Shown here in pieces: positions 8,408 to 19,372 of a stretch of 64,000 nt of DNA (the stretch's first letter is position 1; every line of letters begins with the position of its first letter). The notes under the pieces are model-generated. The model was given only the letters and a program-made list of their open reading frames with translations. It ran no database searches and was not told where the DNA came from. Where the stretch lies: NCBI RefSeq assembly GCF_947387525.1, contig NZ_CANDNW010000001.1, forward strand, positions 1 to 64,000, read 5' to 3'. Made by a program: the position numbers and the translations under genes. This DNA comes from Limosilactobacillus viscerum (GTDB lineage: Bacteria > Bacillota > Bacilli > Lactobacillales > Lactobacillaceae).

Positions 8408-9091
8408 TCAAAATGTGTCTAGAATAATAAAAAAGATAATCGGTACCAGCAACGACGGTAGCAAGTTGAGTGTCTTAATTTGCCGCAACTTCAACAAGCT
8501 AATCCCCGTCGTCGCAATTAAAAAGCCCCCAACAATCGAAATCTCAGTCACCACCGGCCCAGTGAAGAAGCTCGCCGACAAGTACTTAGCAGCCAAGTAT
8601 ATCATCCCCTGCCAGCAAAACAGCACCGGTGCACAGGCCAGCATTCCCCAGCCAAAGCTTGCACCAAACACCATCGATGTCACAAAATCTAAGGTCGCAT
8701 TCGTAAACAACATCGTATGATCGCCCTTCACTGCCGCCATCACCGGGCCAACAATTGACAGTGCACCAATACAGTACAACAGGATTCCCGTCGCAATCCC
8801 TTCCGCAATCCGTGATTGACCACCGCACCGCTTAATCAGTTGGTTAAAATGATCATCAATTTTCCACCAGGTCCCGACAACGGCGCCAATCGCCAAACTA
8901 ACAATAAATAACACCGGGTAGTGACTCTTCGGCATATTATTAACGACGTTTTCCAGCCCAATTCCTAGAGCAGCCAGCCCCATCGCAAGGAACAAAGCAT
9001 CTTGGTAACGTTCTTTAAGTCCCTTTTTCAGGAAGCAACCGAGCGTCGTCCCAACTAAAATTGCACAAGTGTTTGCAATCGTTCCAATCAT
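8408..9091 (-). CDS. DUF554 (YqgA-like) membrane protein
   Basis: 227 residues, about six to seven membrane segments, with the DUF554 opening IGTIANTCAILVGTTLG and GLENVV. No established biochemical role; the family is a predicted small transporter-like membrane protein. The ATG at 9091 has AAGGAG seven nt upstream; an earlier ATG at 9097 is too close to that site. It follows the purine operon terminator and is probably separately transcribed. Confidence 0.85.
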   Translation of the reverse strand: MIGTIANTCAILVGTTLGCFLKKGLKERYQDALFLAMGLAALGIGLENVVNNMPKSHYPVLFIVSLAIGAVVGTWWKIDDHFNQLIKRCGGQSRIAEGIATGILLYCIGALSIVGPVMAAVKGDHTMLFTNATLDFVTSMVFGASFGWGMLACAPVLFCWQGMIYLAAKYLSASFFTGPVVTEISIVGGFLIATTGISLLKLRQIKTLNLLPSLLVPIIFFIILDTF

Positions 9092-9199
9092 TTTCATTCT
9101 CCTTAGCAAGACGAAGTTAGGAAAAGCTTCGCGACGCCCGCACAAAACAGGCCAATCCACCAATCTTGCGAAGCCTACTTTCCCCCGTAATTACTGTGT

Positions 9200-9246
9200 A
9201 AAAAAAGAGTGGAAAAAGCCAAAAGTTTCTTTTCCACTCTTTTTTA
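9200..9246 (-). terminator. Terminator of the purine operon
   Basis: AAAAAAGAGTGGAAAA and TTTTCCACTCTTTTTT form a perfect long stem about 60 nt after the purD stop; symmetric for both strands. Confidence 0.85.
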
Positions 9247-9306
9247 TCTATAGCAACCCTTTGACAATTACCGCTAAGCTAGCACATCCGTCATTAACCT
9301 GTCAAA

Positions 9307-10566
9307 TCAGTTAAGACCGGCCTTAGCGCCAATGTCCTTCCGGTAAAAGCATTCTGGTTCATTTAGCTGGTCCAGATAATCATATACCGCATCGTGGGCC
9401 GCTTGAAGCGTTGGGGCCACGGTCTCTACCATCAGCAGACGGCCACCATTACCCTTCAGTTCATCAAGACTCCCTGCCACATTAGCATAATCAATCTGGA
9501 TGCCATCAACAACCGGCAGCTGGCCGAGCGCCTGCCCGTGCACTGGCTTTTGTGGATAGCCCTTTGAAGCGAGCACCACCCCAAAGCTTGCCTGTTCATC
9601 CACCACCACTTCCGGCAGCGGTTCATCATTCAATGCCCGGTTAACCAGTTCGAAGAGGTCCGTCTTAAGCCGTGGCAAGATCACCTGGGTTTCAGGATCA
9701 CCTAAACGGACATTGTATTCAATTACCTTTGGTCCAGCAGCCGTCATAATCAAGCCAATGTAAAGGATTCCGTGATAGTGATATTCACCGGCAACCAGGC
9801 CGTTAACTGTTGGCACCACCACTTGGTCAATGATCCGTTGCAGGTCGCTTGCCGTTAATTGGGGAAGTGGACTGTAAGAGCCCATTCCGCCCGTATTCGG
9901 TCCCTTATCGCCATCATAAGCCCGCTTGTGGTCCTGAGCCATCGGCAAAATCCGGTAATGACCATTGCTGAGAAGGACAAACATCGAATACTCCTGCCCA
10001 ACGAGGCACTCTTCTAGAACTAGCCGAGCCTGCCCCCGGTCAAACATCTCCTTAATCGTCTGAACCGCCGTTTCACGGTCCTTCGCAATTACAACACCCT
10101 TACCACCGGCGAGGCCGTTTTCCTTAATGACAACTGGGAAGCCAAACTGATCAACACCAGCAATGGCCGCCGTTTGGTCACGGTAGGAAGCATGACGGGC
10201 AGTGGGTACGTGATAGTTATTCATGAAGTTAAGGGCATAGTCCTTGGAACCTTCCAGTTGTGCTGCCCGGGCAGTAGGGCCAAACGCCTTTAACCCCGCT
10301 GCACGAAAATCATCAACGATCCCGTCCACCAGGCAGTCTTCGGGTCCAACAAAGGTCCAGGCAACATTATGCTCCTTGGCAAACCTAATCAGACCAGCAA
10401 AGTCAGTTTCAGCAATGTCAACCGGCTGGACACCAACCGTTGGCATCCCTACGTTCCCAGGTGCACAGTACACTTGCTTAACATGGGAGCTTGCCTGTAA
10501 TTTCTTTGCAATCGCAAACTCACGACCACCTTCACCAACAACTAACACATTGACTTGTTCTGCCAT
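9307..10566 (-). CDS. purD: Phosphoribosylamine-glycine ligase (GAR synthetase)
   Basis: Second step of de novo purine synthesis, an ATP-grasp enzyme of 419 residues. The N-terminal VLVVGEGGREFAIA, FGPTARAAQLEGSKDYA and the ATP-grasp signatures NGLAGGKGVVIA and EYNVRLGDPETQ are present. VGEGGRE replaces the commoner VGxGGRE motif acceptably. The ATG at 10566 follows GAGGAGG at 6 nt. Last gene of purCSQLFMNHD, 23 nt after purH, followed by a strong terminator. Confidence 0.97.
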   Translation of the reverse strand: MAEQVNVLVVGEGGREFAIAKKLQASSHVKQVYCAPGNVGMPTVGVQPVDIAETDFAGLIRFAKEHNVAWTFVGPEDCLVDGIVDDFRAAGLKAFGPTARAAQLEGSKDYALNFMNNYHVPTARHASYRDQTAAIAGVDQFGFPVVIKENGLAGGKGVVIAKDRETAVQTIKEMFDRGQARLVLEECLVGQEYSMFVLLSNGHYRILPMAQDHKRAYDGDKGPNTGGMGSYSPLPQLTASDLQRIIDQVVVPTVNGLVAGEYHYHGILYIGLIMTAAGPKVIEYNVRLGDPETQVILPRLKTDLFELVNRALNDEPLPEVVVDEQASFGVVLASKGYPQKPVHGQALGQLPVVDGIQIDYANVAGSLDELKGNGGRLLMVETVAPTLQAAHDAVYDYLDQLNEPECFYRKDIGAKAGLN

Positions 10567-10589
10567 GCTGATCCTCCTCAAAGTTCTAA

Positions 10590-12128
10590 CTAGTGGCGGA
10601 AGTGCCGGACACCAGTTGTTACCATCGCAATTCCATACTTGTTTGCCATCTCAATTGATTCCTGGTCGCGGATTGAGCCACCCGGTTGAACAACTGCCTT
10701 GATGCCATGCTTACCAGCATATTCAACACAGTCGCCAAATGGGAAGAAGGCATCACTTGCCATTACTGCCCGGTCATCAATTGCGTCACCAGCATGTTTA
10801 ACGGCAATCTTCAGTGAATCAATCCGGTTTGGCTGCCCTTCACCAACACCAAGCGTCCGTTCATCATTTGCCATCACAATTGCGTTGGACTTAGCATGCT
10901 TTACTGCCTTCCAGGCAAACATCAACGTCTTCAACTGTTCTTCAGTTGGCTTGGTTTCGGTAACACACTTCCAGTCATGGTAGTCTTCGGCCAGGACATC
11001 TTGTTCCTGCATCAGGAGGCCACCCATCACGGAAACTACTTCGTGCCGTGGTTGTTCGTCCTTCTTGCTAAAGTCAACGGTCAGCAGACGGATGTTCTTC
11101 TTCTTTGCCAATACTTCATAGGCATCATCATCAAAGCCCGGTGCAATGACGATTTCGAGGAAAATCTTGTGCATCTTTTCGGCAGTTGCCAGGTCCACTT
11201 TCCGGTTAAGGGCAATTACCCCGCCAAAAATAGAAACCGTATCTGCCTCGTATGCCCGGTCCCATGCCTGTTCCAGGTCATCGCCACGGCCAATTCCACA
11301 TGGGTTCATATGCTTCATTGCCACAACAGCGGGTTCATCAAATTCACGAATACACCGCAGGGCTTCATCCGCATCCTTAATATTGTTGTAGGAAAGCTTC
11401 TTCCCGTGCAGCTGCTTTGCTTCAAGGACTGAGTAGGACTTTGGCAATGCATCTTCATATAGCCATGCTTGTTGGTGGCTGTTTTCACCGTACCGCATCG
11501 TTTCTTTGAGGTCCCAAGTCAGGGTTAGCTTTTCTGGATCTTCCAGGCCATTTTTCTTGGTCAAGTATTGGGAAATCAATGCATCATAAGAAGCAGTGTG
11601 GCGGAAGGCCTTTGCAGCCAGCTTTGCCCGCGTTGCCAGCGTCGTATCGCCATTTTCCTTAATCTCCTTAAGGACCTGGTCGTAGTCGTTTTTATCAACC
11701 ACAATGGTAACGTCACGGTAGTTCTTCGCAGCTGACCGAACCATGGATGGGCCACCAATATCGATGTTTTCGATGGCATCGGCAAGCTTCACATCTTTTT
11801 GTTCAATTGTCTGCTTAAATGGGTACAAGTTAACGCAAACAAGGTCGATTGGCGTGATGTTCAGTTTCTTCAGGGTCGCCATATGTTCAGGCAATTCGCG
11901 GCGAGCCAATAAGCCACCATGAACGTATGGGTTCAATGTCTTAACCCGCCCATCAAGGATTTCTGGGAAGTGGGTTACATCTTCAATACTGGTGGTCTTG
12001 ACACCTGCTTCATCGAGGACCTTCTTGGTGCCGCCGGTCGAAACAATTTCATAGCCGTTGTCCTCTAGCCCCTTCACAAAGGGAACCAAGTTTGTCTTGT
12101 CAGATACGCTTACCAATGCTCGTTTCAT
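10590..12128 (-). CDS. purH: Bifunctional AICAR transformylase / IMP cyclohydrolase
   Basis: Last two steps to IMP, using 10-formyltetrahydrofolate. 512 residues, family-typical. The N-terminal MGS-like cyclohydrolase domain is about 1-195 ([29 protein letters not shown]). The transformylase domain follows with KHMNPCG and the C-terminal [11 protein letters not shown] and [11 protein letters not shown]. Its ATG overlaps the purN stop by one base (TAATG), so translation is probably coupled. Confidence 0.97.
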   Translation of the reverse strand: MKRALVSVSDKTNLVPFVKGLEDNGYEIVSTGGTKKVLDEAGVKTTSIEDVTHFPEILDGRVKTLNPYVHGGLLARRELPEHMATLKKLNITPIDLVCVNLYPFKQTIEQKDVKLADAIENIDIGGPSMVRSAAKNYRDVTIVVDKNDYDQVLKEIKENGDTTLATRAKLAAKAFRHTASYDALISQYLTKKNGLEDPEKLTLTWDLKETMRYGENSHQQAWLYEDALPKSYSVLEAKQLHGKKLSYNNIKDADEALRCIREFDEPAVVAMKHMNPCGIGRGDDLEQAWDRAYEADTVSIFGGVIALNRKVDLATAEKMHKIFLEIVIAPGFDDDAYEVLAKKKNIRLLTVDFSKKDEQPRHEVVSVMGGLLMQEQDVLAEDYHDWKCVTETKPTEEQLKTLMFAWKAVKHAKSNAIVMANDERTLGVGEGQPNRIDSLKIAVKHAGDAIDDRAVMASDAFFPFGDCVEYAGKHGIKAVVQPGGSIRDQESIEMANKYGIAMVTTGVRHFRH

Positions 12129-12712
12129 TATTTATGCTCCTTTTCTTTTGCAGCAAACAGTGCTTCTCGCAATGCCAATGGGTATAACTGGTGCTCAGTT
12201 TCATGAACCCGTGTCTCTAAAGTGTCAACCGTATCATCATCTAAGATCGGCACGTGACACTGGGCAATAATTGGTCCCGCATCAAGAGCAGCATCAATAT
12301 AATGAACAGTTACCCCGGTTTGAGTCCGATGGTCATTAAAAGCCCGTTCAATTGAATGCAGTCCCGGGTATTCTGGTAGCCAGGCCGGATGAAGGTTCAC
12401 AATCCGGTGGTCATATTCATTAAGGATTGTTGGTCCAACTACCCGGAGATAACCAGCAAGGGCAATGAAGTCAATCCGGTACTTTTTCAAAAGGGCAAGG
12501 ACTTTCTCCTCGTAATTTTCCTTACCCCCACAGGATTTAACCGTAAAACTTTCCGCTGGAACTCCTAGCCGCTTAGCGCGATCCATCACCGGTGCATCCG
12601 GGTGGTTGCAGAACAGCAATGCTAGGTCACCAGGTAAGTCGCCGGCCTGAAAATGCTGGTCTAACTCCTCAAAGTTAGTTCCGTTTCCTGACGCAAAAAT
12701 TGCAACTCTCAT
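12128..12712 (-). CDS. purN: Phosphoribosylglycinamide formyltransferase
   Basis: Third step of purine synthesis, formyl transfer from 10-formyl-THF to GAR. 194 residues. [17 protein letters not shown], the formate-site region [14 protein letters not shown] and [17 protein letters not shown] are visible. The ATG at 12712 gives the family N-terminus; the open frame extends to 12889 only within purM. Starts 10 nt after the purM stop and overlaps purH by one base. Confidence 0.96.
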   Translation of the reverse strand: MRVAIFASGNGTNFEELDQHFQAGDLPGDLALLFCNHPDAPVMDRAKRLGVPAESFTVKSCGGKENYEEKVLALLKKYRIDFIALAGYLRVVGPTILNEYDHRIVNLHPAWLPEYPGLHSIERAFNDHRTQTGVTVHYIDAALDAGPIIAQCHVPILDDDTVDTLETRVHETEHQLYPLALREALFAAKEKEHK

Positions 12713-12722
12713 GTCTAATGCC

Positions 12723-13760
12723 TCACTTAATCTCAATCTTCGTGGCGCCGGCTGGCCGTTCTTGCAAGTGGCCAATCCGGTATGACTTTTCCCCTTGCTC
12801 TTCCAATAACGACTGGGCAGCCGCAACGTGGTCGGGTTTAACCGCAAGGACCATCCCAATCCCCATGTTGAAGGTCTGCCAGCAATCATTTAAGGGCAGG
12901 TTGCCAACTTGTCGCAAGTAATTAAACACGGGCAACTGGGGCCAGGAATGACTATCAATTACCGCTTGCAAGTTGTCGCTAAACATTCGCGGTACATTTT
13001 CGATTAGGCCGCCACCGGTGATGTGGCTAATCCCCCGAACTAGCTTTTGACGTACTAACGGCAAAACCTGCTGAACGTAAATCTTAGTGGGAGTCAAGAT
13101 TGCTTCGCCAACGCTTTGCCCGCCTAATTCAGCTGGTTGGTCGGTCAATTTAACATCATGGTCCTTAAAAAGGATTTGCCGGACCAGTGAAAAGCCATTG
13201 GAGTGAATCCCGCTGGCAGGTAAGCCGAGCAAGACATCCCCTGCTTCTGGCAAGGCGGCCGTCAACATTTCATCTTTCTCTACTACCCCCGCGACGGTGC
13301 CAGCCAGGTCATACTCTTCTTTAGCGTACATATCCGGCATTTCAGCCGTTTCACCGCCAATTAAAGCTGTTCCTGCCTGGCGGCAACCAGCTGCAACTCC
13401 GCTAACAATGTCTGCCATCTTAGCAGGATCATTGTGGCCAGTTGCAATATAGTCTAGGAAGAAAAGCGGTTCAGCTCCCTGGGCCAAAACATCATTGACA
13501 CACATGGCAACCACATCGATGCCAATTGTGTCATGTTTGTCTATCTTCTGGGCAACCAGGAGTTTTGTCCCTACCCCGTCGGTTCCTGAAACCAGTACCG
13601 GGTGTTTTACGTGTAACTCACCAAGGTCAAAAAGGCCACCAAAGCTGCCAATGCCGCCTACAACACCGGGTCGCTTAGTTGAAGCGACCGCATTTTTAAT
13701 CCGGTCAACCAGTTCATATCCGGCATTAACATCGACGCCGGCCTCTTGGTAACGGTTCAT
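12723..13760 (-). CDS. purM: Phosphoribosylformylglycinamidine cyclo-ligase (AIR synthetase)
   Basis: Fifth step, closing the imidazole ring with ATP. 345 residues with YQEAGVDVNAGYELVDRIK, SGTDGVGTKLLVAQ, GGETAEMPDMY and GLPASGIHSNG motifs. Start and preceding purF stop overlap in ATGA, a coupling arrangement. Lies between purF and purN in the operon. Confidence 0.97.
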   Translation of the reverse strand: MNRYQEAGVDVNAGYELVDRIKNAVASTKRPGVVGGIGSFGGLFDLGELHVKHPVLVSGTDGVGTKLLVAQKIDKHDTIGIDVVAMCVNDVLAQGAEPLFFLDYIATGHNDPAKMADIVSGVAAGCRQAGTALIGGETAEMPDMYAKEEYDLAGTVAGVVEKDEMLTAALPEAGDVLLGLPASGIHSNGFSLVRQILFKDHDVKLTDQPAELGGQSVGEAILTPTKIYVQQVLPLVRQKLVRGISHITGGGLIENVPRMFSDNLQAVIDSHSWPQLPVFNYLRQVGNLPLNDCWQTFNMGIGMVLAVKPDHVAAAQSLLEEQGEKSYRIGHLQERPAGATKIEIK

Positions 13761-15223
13761 CGTGCTGCACGCTCCTTCCGTTCACGCTGTTCTTGTTCAT
13801 TCAACGACTTTAAATAACCTGCCTCGTAGTCATAAAGCGGGGTTGGGTAGTCACCATTAAAGTAAGCAACGGTCAGCCCGCCATATGGCGCATCCCCGGC
13901 ATCGGGAACATTAATTGCCTTAATCAAGCTATCGACACTCAGGAAATTTAATGAATCGGCACCAATTTTTTGCCGCATTTCTTCAACTGAGTAGTGGGCA
14001 GCAAAGAGTTCAGACCGGGTTGAGATATCAATCCCGTAGAAGCACGGAAACTTAAATGGTGGTGAGGCGATCAGCATGTGGACCTCCTTGGCCCCCGCAT
14101 CACGTAGCATCTTAATAATCTGCTTGGAAGTGGTACCGCGAACAATCGAATCGTCTACAACGGCAACCCGCTTACCATTAACTACCCCGCGAACAGCGGA
14201 TAATTTAAGGTGGACGCCCCGTTCCCGTAATGCTTGAGTTGGTTGGATAAACGTCCGTGCAACATACTGGCTTTTGATTAGTCCCATTTCATAAGGGAGA
14301 CCGATTTCTTCAGCATAACCAGAAGCTGCGGATAGTGATGAGTTAGGCACCCCGATGACCATATCAGCATCAACCGGGTGTTCTTTTGCCAGCCGCCGGC
14401 CCATCTCCTTACGAGCATTGTGGACGGTTACCCCATGAATAATGGAATCCGGGCGGGCAAAGTAAATGTATTCCATTGAACAGATCGCCAGCTTGGTATC
14501 AGTAGTGTAGTGGTCAATGTGAAGCCCATCGTGGTCAATAATAATTAACTCGCCAGGTTGGACATCCCGGATAAACTTAGCGTTAATAATGTCTAGCGCA
14601 CAAGTTTCACTGGCAACCACGTACGCGCCATTAGGTAGTTGGCCAATACAAAGTGGTCGGATACCATTCGGGTCAAGCGCCGCAATCAACCGGTCCTTTT
14701 GTAATAGCAGGTAGGCAAATCCACCATGAACCTGGTTAAGGCTCTTCTTCAAGGCGGGAATAAAGCCTTCCTTGATGTGTTTCCGAATTAAGTGGATTAG
14801 GATTTCCGTATCCGAATCGGATTGGAAAACTGCCCCATCATCTTCTAGCTGGCGCCGGAGAGTAACCGCGTTGGTTAAATTCCCATTATGAGCTAACGCA
14901 ACGTCACCATCGTGGAAGCGAAAGAGGAATGGTTGGACATTAGCAATTGAGTTATGACCGCTCGTCCCGTAACGAACGTGGCCAATTGCAGAATCACCAA
15001 CCAGGCGTTTCAGCTCAGCCGGGTCTTCAAACACCTTTGCTAAAAGGCCCCGGTCGCGGTGCTGGTAAAGGTGGTGACCATCAGTCGAAACGATCCCGGC
15101 GCCTTCCTGTCCCCGGTGCTGGAGGGTGTGCAAGCCATAGTAAGTCAGTTGGCTAGCATCTGGTGCGCCAAAGACACCGAAGACACCACACTCTTCATTT
15201 AATCCTTTGATTTCAGCTGGCAA
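13757..15223 (-). CDS. purF: Amidophosphoribosyltransferase
   Basis: First committed step of purine synthesis: PRPP plus glutamine to phosphoribosylamine. The N-terminal Ntn glutaminase domain is followed by a PRTase domain with [12 protein letters not shown] choose a TTG start at 15223: GGAGG (15235-15231) is 7 nt upstream, giving [12 protein letters not shown], a short propeptide before the catalytic cysteine at 12. An in-frame ATG at 15241 overlaps the same GGAGG and has no site of its own. Length 488. Overlaps the end of purL by 25 nt. Confidence 0.93.
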   Translation of the reverse strand: MPAEIKGLNEECGVFGVFGAPDASQLTYYGLHTLQHRGQEGAGIVSTDGHHLYQHRDRGLLAKVFEDPAELKRLVGDSAIGHVRYGTSGHNSIANVQPFLFRFHDGDVALAHNGNLTNAVTLRRQLEDDGAVFQSDSDTEILIHLIRKHIKEGFIPALKKSLNQVHGGFAYLLLQKDRLIAALDPNGIRPLCIGQLPNGAYVVASETCALDIINAKFIRDVQPGELIIIDHDGLHIDHYTTDTKLAICSMEYIYFARPDSIIHGVTVHNARKEMGRRLAKEHPVDADMVIGVPNSSLSAASGYAEEIGLPYEMGLIKSQYVARTFIQPTQALRERGVHLKLSAVRGVVNGKRVAVVDDSIVRGTTSKQIIKMLRDAGAKEVHMLIASPPFKFPCFYGIDISTRSELFAAHYSVEEMRQKIGADSLNFLSVDSLIKAINVPDAGDAPYGGLTVAYFNGDYPTPLYDYEAGYLKSLNEQEQRERKERAAR

Positions 15224-17427
15224 GGCAGTGCCTCCTTCCATAGTTTTTGTAATTCAGCAACATTTTGGTTTACCTCTGCATCTGCCAGGTGGACTTCCAA
15301 CCAGTGGGTGTTCGTAACGGTCCCGATTAAGTTGGCCGCTTCACCCATGGTTTGTTCAAAGTCGTGGGCATATTCTGTTGGAACGGTCACTACCACCCGT
15401 CCTGGTGTTTCACTAAAGAACAAGTCGGCAGTTAGTTCCCGTAAATCAAGGTTCATCCCCAGGTCAGTCTTAAAGAGTGTTTCGCTAAGGGCTACCCCCA
15501 GGCCACCTTCACTAAGATCATGGGCACTTGCAACGTGTCCTGCTTGCATTTCTTTTAGCAAACGGTGGAGGTTGTCGTTAACTGCCGCAAGGTCAAAGTC
15601 ATTCACAACACCACTGATATCCCCCTGGATCATCTTTTGTAGTTCAGAGCCGGCAAAATCGTCACCGGTCCGCCCAATAAGGTAGACGCGGTCACCAGCA
15701 TGTTGGGCAAATGAAGGGATTACCCGGTCGATATTCTTAACCAGGCCGACCATCCCGACCATTGGCGTTGGGTGGATTGCCTGACCATTGTTTTCGTTGT
15801 AGAGGGAAACATTCCCGGAAATTACCGGTGTGTCAAATACCCGGCAGGCATCAGCCATCCCCTGTACTGATTGGTGAAGTTCCCAGAAAATTTCGGGGTC
15901 GTTTGGGTCACCGTAGTTAAGGCAGTCCGTAATCGCTAATGGTTCAGCACCAGCAGAAATAATATTGCTAGCTGCTTCGACCAGTGCAATCTTTCCACCA
16001 ATTTTAGGGCTAAGGTAAACAAACCGGCCGTTACCATCGGTAGTCATTGCGAGGCCTTTGTGGGTACCACGGACACGGATTACACCAGAATCGCTACCGG
16101 GGCCAACCACGGTACAGGTCCGAACCTGTGAATCATATTGCTGGTAAAGGCTGCTCTTATCAGCAACCGTGCTTTGCTGGAGAAGACCACGGAGGGTGGC
16201 TTCAGCATCGGTGATTTTTGGCTGCCAGGCAGGTTCACCTTCAGCTGCGGTAATCCGGGCAGGCTTCTTTTCTTCGCTTGCCTCTTCTAAGACGTCATCG
16301 GTCAAGCTCGTAACTGGAATATCACAAACCACTTGGCCATCATGGTGGAGGACATATTGGTGCCCCTCCGTAATTCGACCAATCGTTACCGCATCCAGGT
16401 CATAGTAATCAAAGATCTTTTTGACGTCTTCTTCATGACCCTTGTTCACACAAAGGAGCATCCGTTCTTGGGACTCACTCAGCATGATTTCGTAAGCAGA
16501 CATTCCGCTTTCCCGTTGTGGTACTAGGTCCAGGTCAAGGTCCATCCCGCTCTTTCCTTCAGATGCCATTTCGGCACTGGAAGAAACGATTCCGGCCGCA
16601 CCCATATCCTGGATACCGACCAGCCAATCAGGGTGCTTCGTAATTACTTCTAGGCAGGCCTCGAGGAGCAGCTTTTCCATAAAGGGGCCCCCTACTTGGA
16701 CGGCCGAACGCTGGGTGGCATTTTCGTCACTAAAGTCAGCGGAGGCAAAGGTAGCACCGTGAATCCCATCACGGCCGGTTTTGGCACCAACATACATAAC
16801 AGCATTGCCAACACCTGCTGCCTTTCCCTTTTGAATATCTTTTTGGTCCATCAGGCCGACGCTCATCGCGTTACAGAGAACGTTGCCCTGGTAGCAAGGA
16901 TCAAAGGTAGTTTCACCAGCCACCGTTGGAATTCCCATACAGTTACCATAGTCGCCAATTCCCCGAACGGTCCCATCGACCTTCATCTTCGTTTGATTAT
17001 TATCAAGTTCACCAAAATGGAGGGAGTCAAGCGATGCAACCGGACGAGCGCCCATACTGAAGATATCCCGCAAGATTCCGCCAATACCAGTAGCAGCACC
17101 CTGGTAAGGTTCAACCGTTGTTGGGTGGTTGTGGCTCTCAGCCTTAAAAACAACCGCCTGGCCATCATCAATGTCGACAACCCCGGCACCTTCCCCAGGC
17201 CCCTGAAGCACCCGGCTATTCTTGTTAGGGAACAGGCGCAAAACCGGCTTTGATTTCTTGTAAGAGCAGTGTTCACTCCACATTGCGGAAAAAAGGCCGG
17301 TTTCCGTGTAGTTTGGCAAGCGGCCAAGGAGCTTTTCGCTAATGTAGTTGTACTCGTCTTCGCTCAGGCTCCAGTCCAAGTAGGGCTTCTTCTCTTTAAT
17401 TTCTTCCGGCGACATAGCTTGCTTCAT
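15199..17427 (-). CDS. purL: Phosphoribosylformylglycinamidine synthase, large subunit
   Basis: Fourth step, FGAM synthesis with PurS and PurQ. 742 residues, the small-type PurL of Bacillota. [52 protein letters not shown] and [13 protein letters not shown] are present. GGAGGAATAAATA precedes the ATG; the gap from purQ is 3 nt. Partner genes purQ and purS lie directly upstream. Confidence 0.97.
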   Translation of the reverse strand: MKQAMSPEEIKEKKPYLDWSLSEDEYNYISEKLLGRLPNYTETGLFSAMWSEHCSYKKSKPVLRLFPNKNSRVLQGPGEGAGVVDIDDGQAVVFKAESHNHPTTVEPYQGAATGIGGILRDIFSMGARPVASLDSLHFGELDNNQTKMKVDGTVRGIGDYGNCMGIPTVAGETTFDPCYQGNVLCNAMSVGLMDQKDIQKGKAAGVGNAVMYVGAKTGRDGIHGATFASADFSDENATQRSAVQVGGPFMEKLLLEACLEVITKHPDWLVGIQDMGAAGIVSSSAEMASEGKSGMDLDLDLVPQRESGMSAYEIMLSESQERMLLCVNKGHEEDVKKIFDYYDLDAVTIGRITEGHQYVLHHDGQVVCDIPVTSLTDDVLEEASEEKKPARITAAEGEPAWQPKITDAEATLRGLLQQSTVADKSSLYQQYDSQVRTCTVVGPGSDSGVIRVRGTHKGLAMTTDGNGRFVYLSPKIGGKIALVEAASNIISAGAEPLAITDCLNYGDPNDPEIFWELHQSVQGMADACRVFDTPVISGNVSLYNENNGQAIHPTPMVGMVGLVKNIDRVIPSFAQHAGDRVYLIGRTGDDFAGSELQKMIQGDISGVVNDFDLAAVNDNLHRLLKEMQAGHVASAHDLSEGGLGVALSETLFKTDLGMNLDLRELTADLFFSETPGRVVVTVPTEYAHDFEQTMGEAANLIGTVTNTHWLEVHLADAEVNQNVAELQKLWKEALPCQLKSKD

Positions 17428-17430
17428 TAT

Positions 17431-18111
17431 TTATTCCTCCACTTTTGCGTGACCATTTTCCAATAATGACTTGAATAGCCGTAAGCCATCCGTGTTACCG
17501 AGGATGGCTTCAACTGCCCGTTCTGGGTGGGGCATCATCCCTAAGACGTTTCCCTGCCGGTTGGTGATTCCCGCAATGTTGCGGAGACTACCATTGGGAT
17601 TTTCCTCGGCATAACGAAAAACGACTTGGTGGTGGGCTTCTAAATCATCGAGTGTTTCTTCATCAGCGTAGTAACTACCATCAGCGTGAGCAATTGGCAG
17701 TGCAATTCGTTCGTGTTCTTGGTACTGGCTGGTAAAAAGAGTTTGGTTATTAACCACCTCAAGCGGTACCGTCTTGCAAACGAACTTCTGGCTGTTATTT
17801 CGTTTCAACCCACCCGGCAATAAACCGGCTTCAGTTAAAATCTGGAAACCGTTGCAGGTGCCGAAAACAGGCTTCCCTTTATTGGCCATCTTGACCACGG
17901 CCCCCATAACGGGCGCAAACCGGGCAATCGCACCGGCCCGTAAATAGTCACCGTAGGAAAAGCCACCAGGCAGCATTACCGCATCATAACCAGTCAGGTT
18001 GTCCTGCTTGTGTGAAACATAGTCGACATCGGCACCGCAAACGGAACTGAGCGCTTCATAAAGGTCAATATCACAATTTGACCCAGGAAAAACAATTACC
18101 GCAATCTTCAT
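17431..18111 (-). CDS. purQ: Phosphoribosylformylglycinamidine synthase, glutaminase subunit
   Basis: Class I glutamine amidotransferase feeding ammonia to PurL. 226 residues. Triad: cysteine in FGTCNGFQ, and histidine and glutamate in [26 protein letters not shown] is the characteristic N-terminus. Its ATG overlaps the purS stop by four bases. Confidence 0.97.
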   Translation of the reverse strand: MKIAVIVFPGSNCDIDLYEALSSVCGADVDYVSHKQDNLTGYDAVMLPGGFSYGDYLRAGAIARFAPVMGAVVKMANKGKPVFGTCNGFQILTEAGLLPGGLKRNNSQKFVCKTVPLEVVNNQTLFTSQYQEHERIALPIAHADGSYYADEETLDDLEAHHQVVFRYAEENPNGSLRNIAGITNRQGNVLGMMPHPERAVEAILGNTDGLRLFKSLLENGHAKVEE

Positions 18112-18359
18112 TGTTGGTCCTCCAATACTTGGTAAGTGTAGGTTTCCATGTTGAAGTTAACTAACAATTTTTCCGCAATTTCCTTAACGGTTGCCGCTAC
18201 CTGGTCACCGTTAGCATCGATTGTCACATCGAAAAACTTACCAACCTGAACATCCTTAACTTCGTCGTATCCCAGCGTGTGGATTGTCTTGGTAATTGTG
18301 TCACCCTGGGGGTCAAAAACGGATGGTTTGTATGTGACGAAAATCCGAACTTTAGTCAT
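18108..18359 (-). CDS. purS: Phosphoribosylformylglycinamidine synthase, PurS subunit
   Basis: 83-residue bridging subunit of the PurLQS complex. The motifs [16 protein letters not shown] and [16 protein letters not shown] are typical. Overlaps purC by one base and purQ by four. Confidence 0.96.
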   Translation of the reverse strand: MTKVRIFVTYKPSVFDPQGDTITKTIHTLGYDEVKDVQVGKFFDVTIDANGDQVAATVKEIAEKLLVNFNMETYTYQVLEDQQ

Positions 18360-19078
18360 TAGTCTTCCTCCGCAACTGCTTTTTGTAACCGGGCAAGTAC
18401 TTCATCATAGGTAGTCGTTAAGTCGGCAAGGTCACGCCGGTAAACATCCTTGTCAAGGTGGGCATTAGTCTTGAGATCCCATAAGCGGCAGTTGTCAGGA
18501 GAAAATTCGTCGGCCAGCACAATTTGACCATCACTGAGGTGACCAAATTCCAACTTAAAGTCAACTAACCGCATCCCCGCCTTAAAGAAGAGGTGGGTCA
18601 GCAGGGTGTTAACTTCCCGGCAGGTTCCCCACATCTGTTCCAATTCTTGGTGGGTTGCAATTCCAAGTGCAATTGATGCCGATTCATTAATGAATGGGTC
18701 ATCAAGTTTGTCACTCTTGTAGAAGGTTTCTTCGACCGGGGTTGTTAATGAACCACCTTCATCCAGCCCGTAACGGCTAGCAAAGTGGCCGGCAATTACG
18801 TTTCTGGTAACAAACTCCAGCGGTACCATTTCGCACTTCTTAACAAGTTCCTCGTTTTCAGAAAGTTTCTTAATAAAGTGAGTCGTAATCCCATGACGGA
18901 TTAAGTATTGGAAAACTAGTGTTGAAATTGCGTTTGCAGCCTTTCCCTTACCCGTGAAGTGGTCCTTTTCCTTACCGTTAAGGGCGGTTGCCTGGTCCAT
19001 GTAAACGACCCGTAAAACTTCAGGGTCATCTGTTTGCCACATCTGCTTTGCCTTACCGGTATACAATAACTTTTCCAT
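18359..19078 (-). CDS. purC: SAICAR synthetase
   Basis: Condenses CAIR with aspartate using ATP. 239 residues with EKLLYTGKAKQMW, PLEFVTRNVIAG, GLRLVDFKLEFG-like GMRLVDFKLEFGH and LADEFSPDNCRLWD. First gene of the operon, about 70 nt after the promoter, with no riboswitch in the short leader. purEKB, needed for the flanking steps, is a separate PurR-type unit at 24038-27004. Confidence 0.97.
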   Translation of the reverse strand: MEKLLYTGKAKQMWQTDDPEVLRVVYMDQATALNGKEKDHFTGKGKAANAISTLVFQYLIRHGITTHFIKKLSENEELVKKCEMVPLEFVTRNVIAGHFASRYGLDEGGSLTTPVEETFYKSDKLDDPFINESASIALGIATHQELEQMWGTCREVNTLLTHLFFKAGMRLVDFKLEFGHLSDGQIVLADEFSPDNCRLWDLKTNAHLDKDVYRRDLADLTTTYDEVLARLQKAVAEED

Positions 19079-19156
19079 CTTATTACTGGCTCCTTTATGT
19101 GTAAATCACGAACTATAAGAAAACTTGAGCGAAATTCATTCGTCCTTTATGCCAAC

Positions 19157-19185
19157 AATATACTATTACTATTTTGCCCTGTCAA
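19157..19185 (-). promoter_or_regulatory. Promoter of the purCSQLFMNHD operon
   Basis: Minus strand TTGACA (19185-19180), 17-nt spacer, TATATT (19162-19157): near consensus. Confidence 0.75.
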
Positions 19186-19189
19186 TACT

Positions 19190-19231
19190 ATTTATGAACT
19201 TTATTTTCTACTTTCGAATTTATTGTTCGTG
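19190..19231 (-). promoter_or_regulatory. Paired PurBoxes ahead of purC
   Basis: CACGAAC on the minus strand (GTTCG on plus at 19225-19229) is paired with an inverted TGAAC at 19195-19199, 25 nt apart, just upstream of the -35 box. The B. subtilis PurR consensus core is CCGAAC. The same spacing recurs at purE and fhs. Confidence 0.65.
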
Positions 19232-19338
19232 TTTTGCTGGAATAAAGTACCAGGTTAATTATCTTAAAAGCTGACTTTTCAAAAGCAACTTTGTCGGGTG
19301 GTAATTCTTAATTTCTAAAGCAAAAAGATGCCAACCCC

Positions 19339-19366
19339 TTGACATTAGAAAATTCGATGGTAAACT
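19339..19366 (+). promoter_or_regulatory. Promoter of the metA-metY-hom operon
   Basis: TTGACA, 16-nt spacer, TAAACT on the plus strand, directly ahead of the T-box leader. Confidence 0.65.
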
Positions 19367-19372
19367 ACAAAA

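Noticed and set aside
8380-8410. cre-like sequence upstream of gpmA (TGAAAGCGGTTCA)
   Set aside because: One base short and lacking the required C; too weak.
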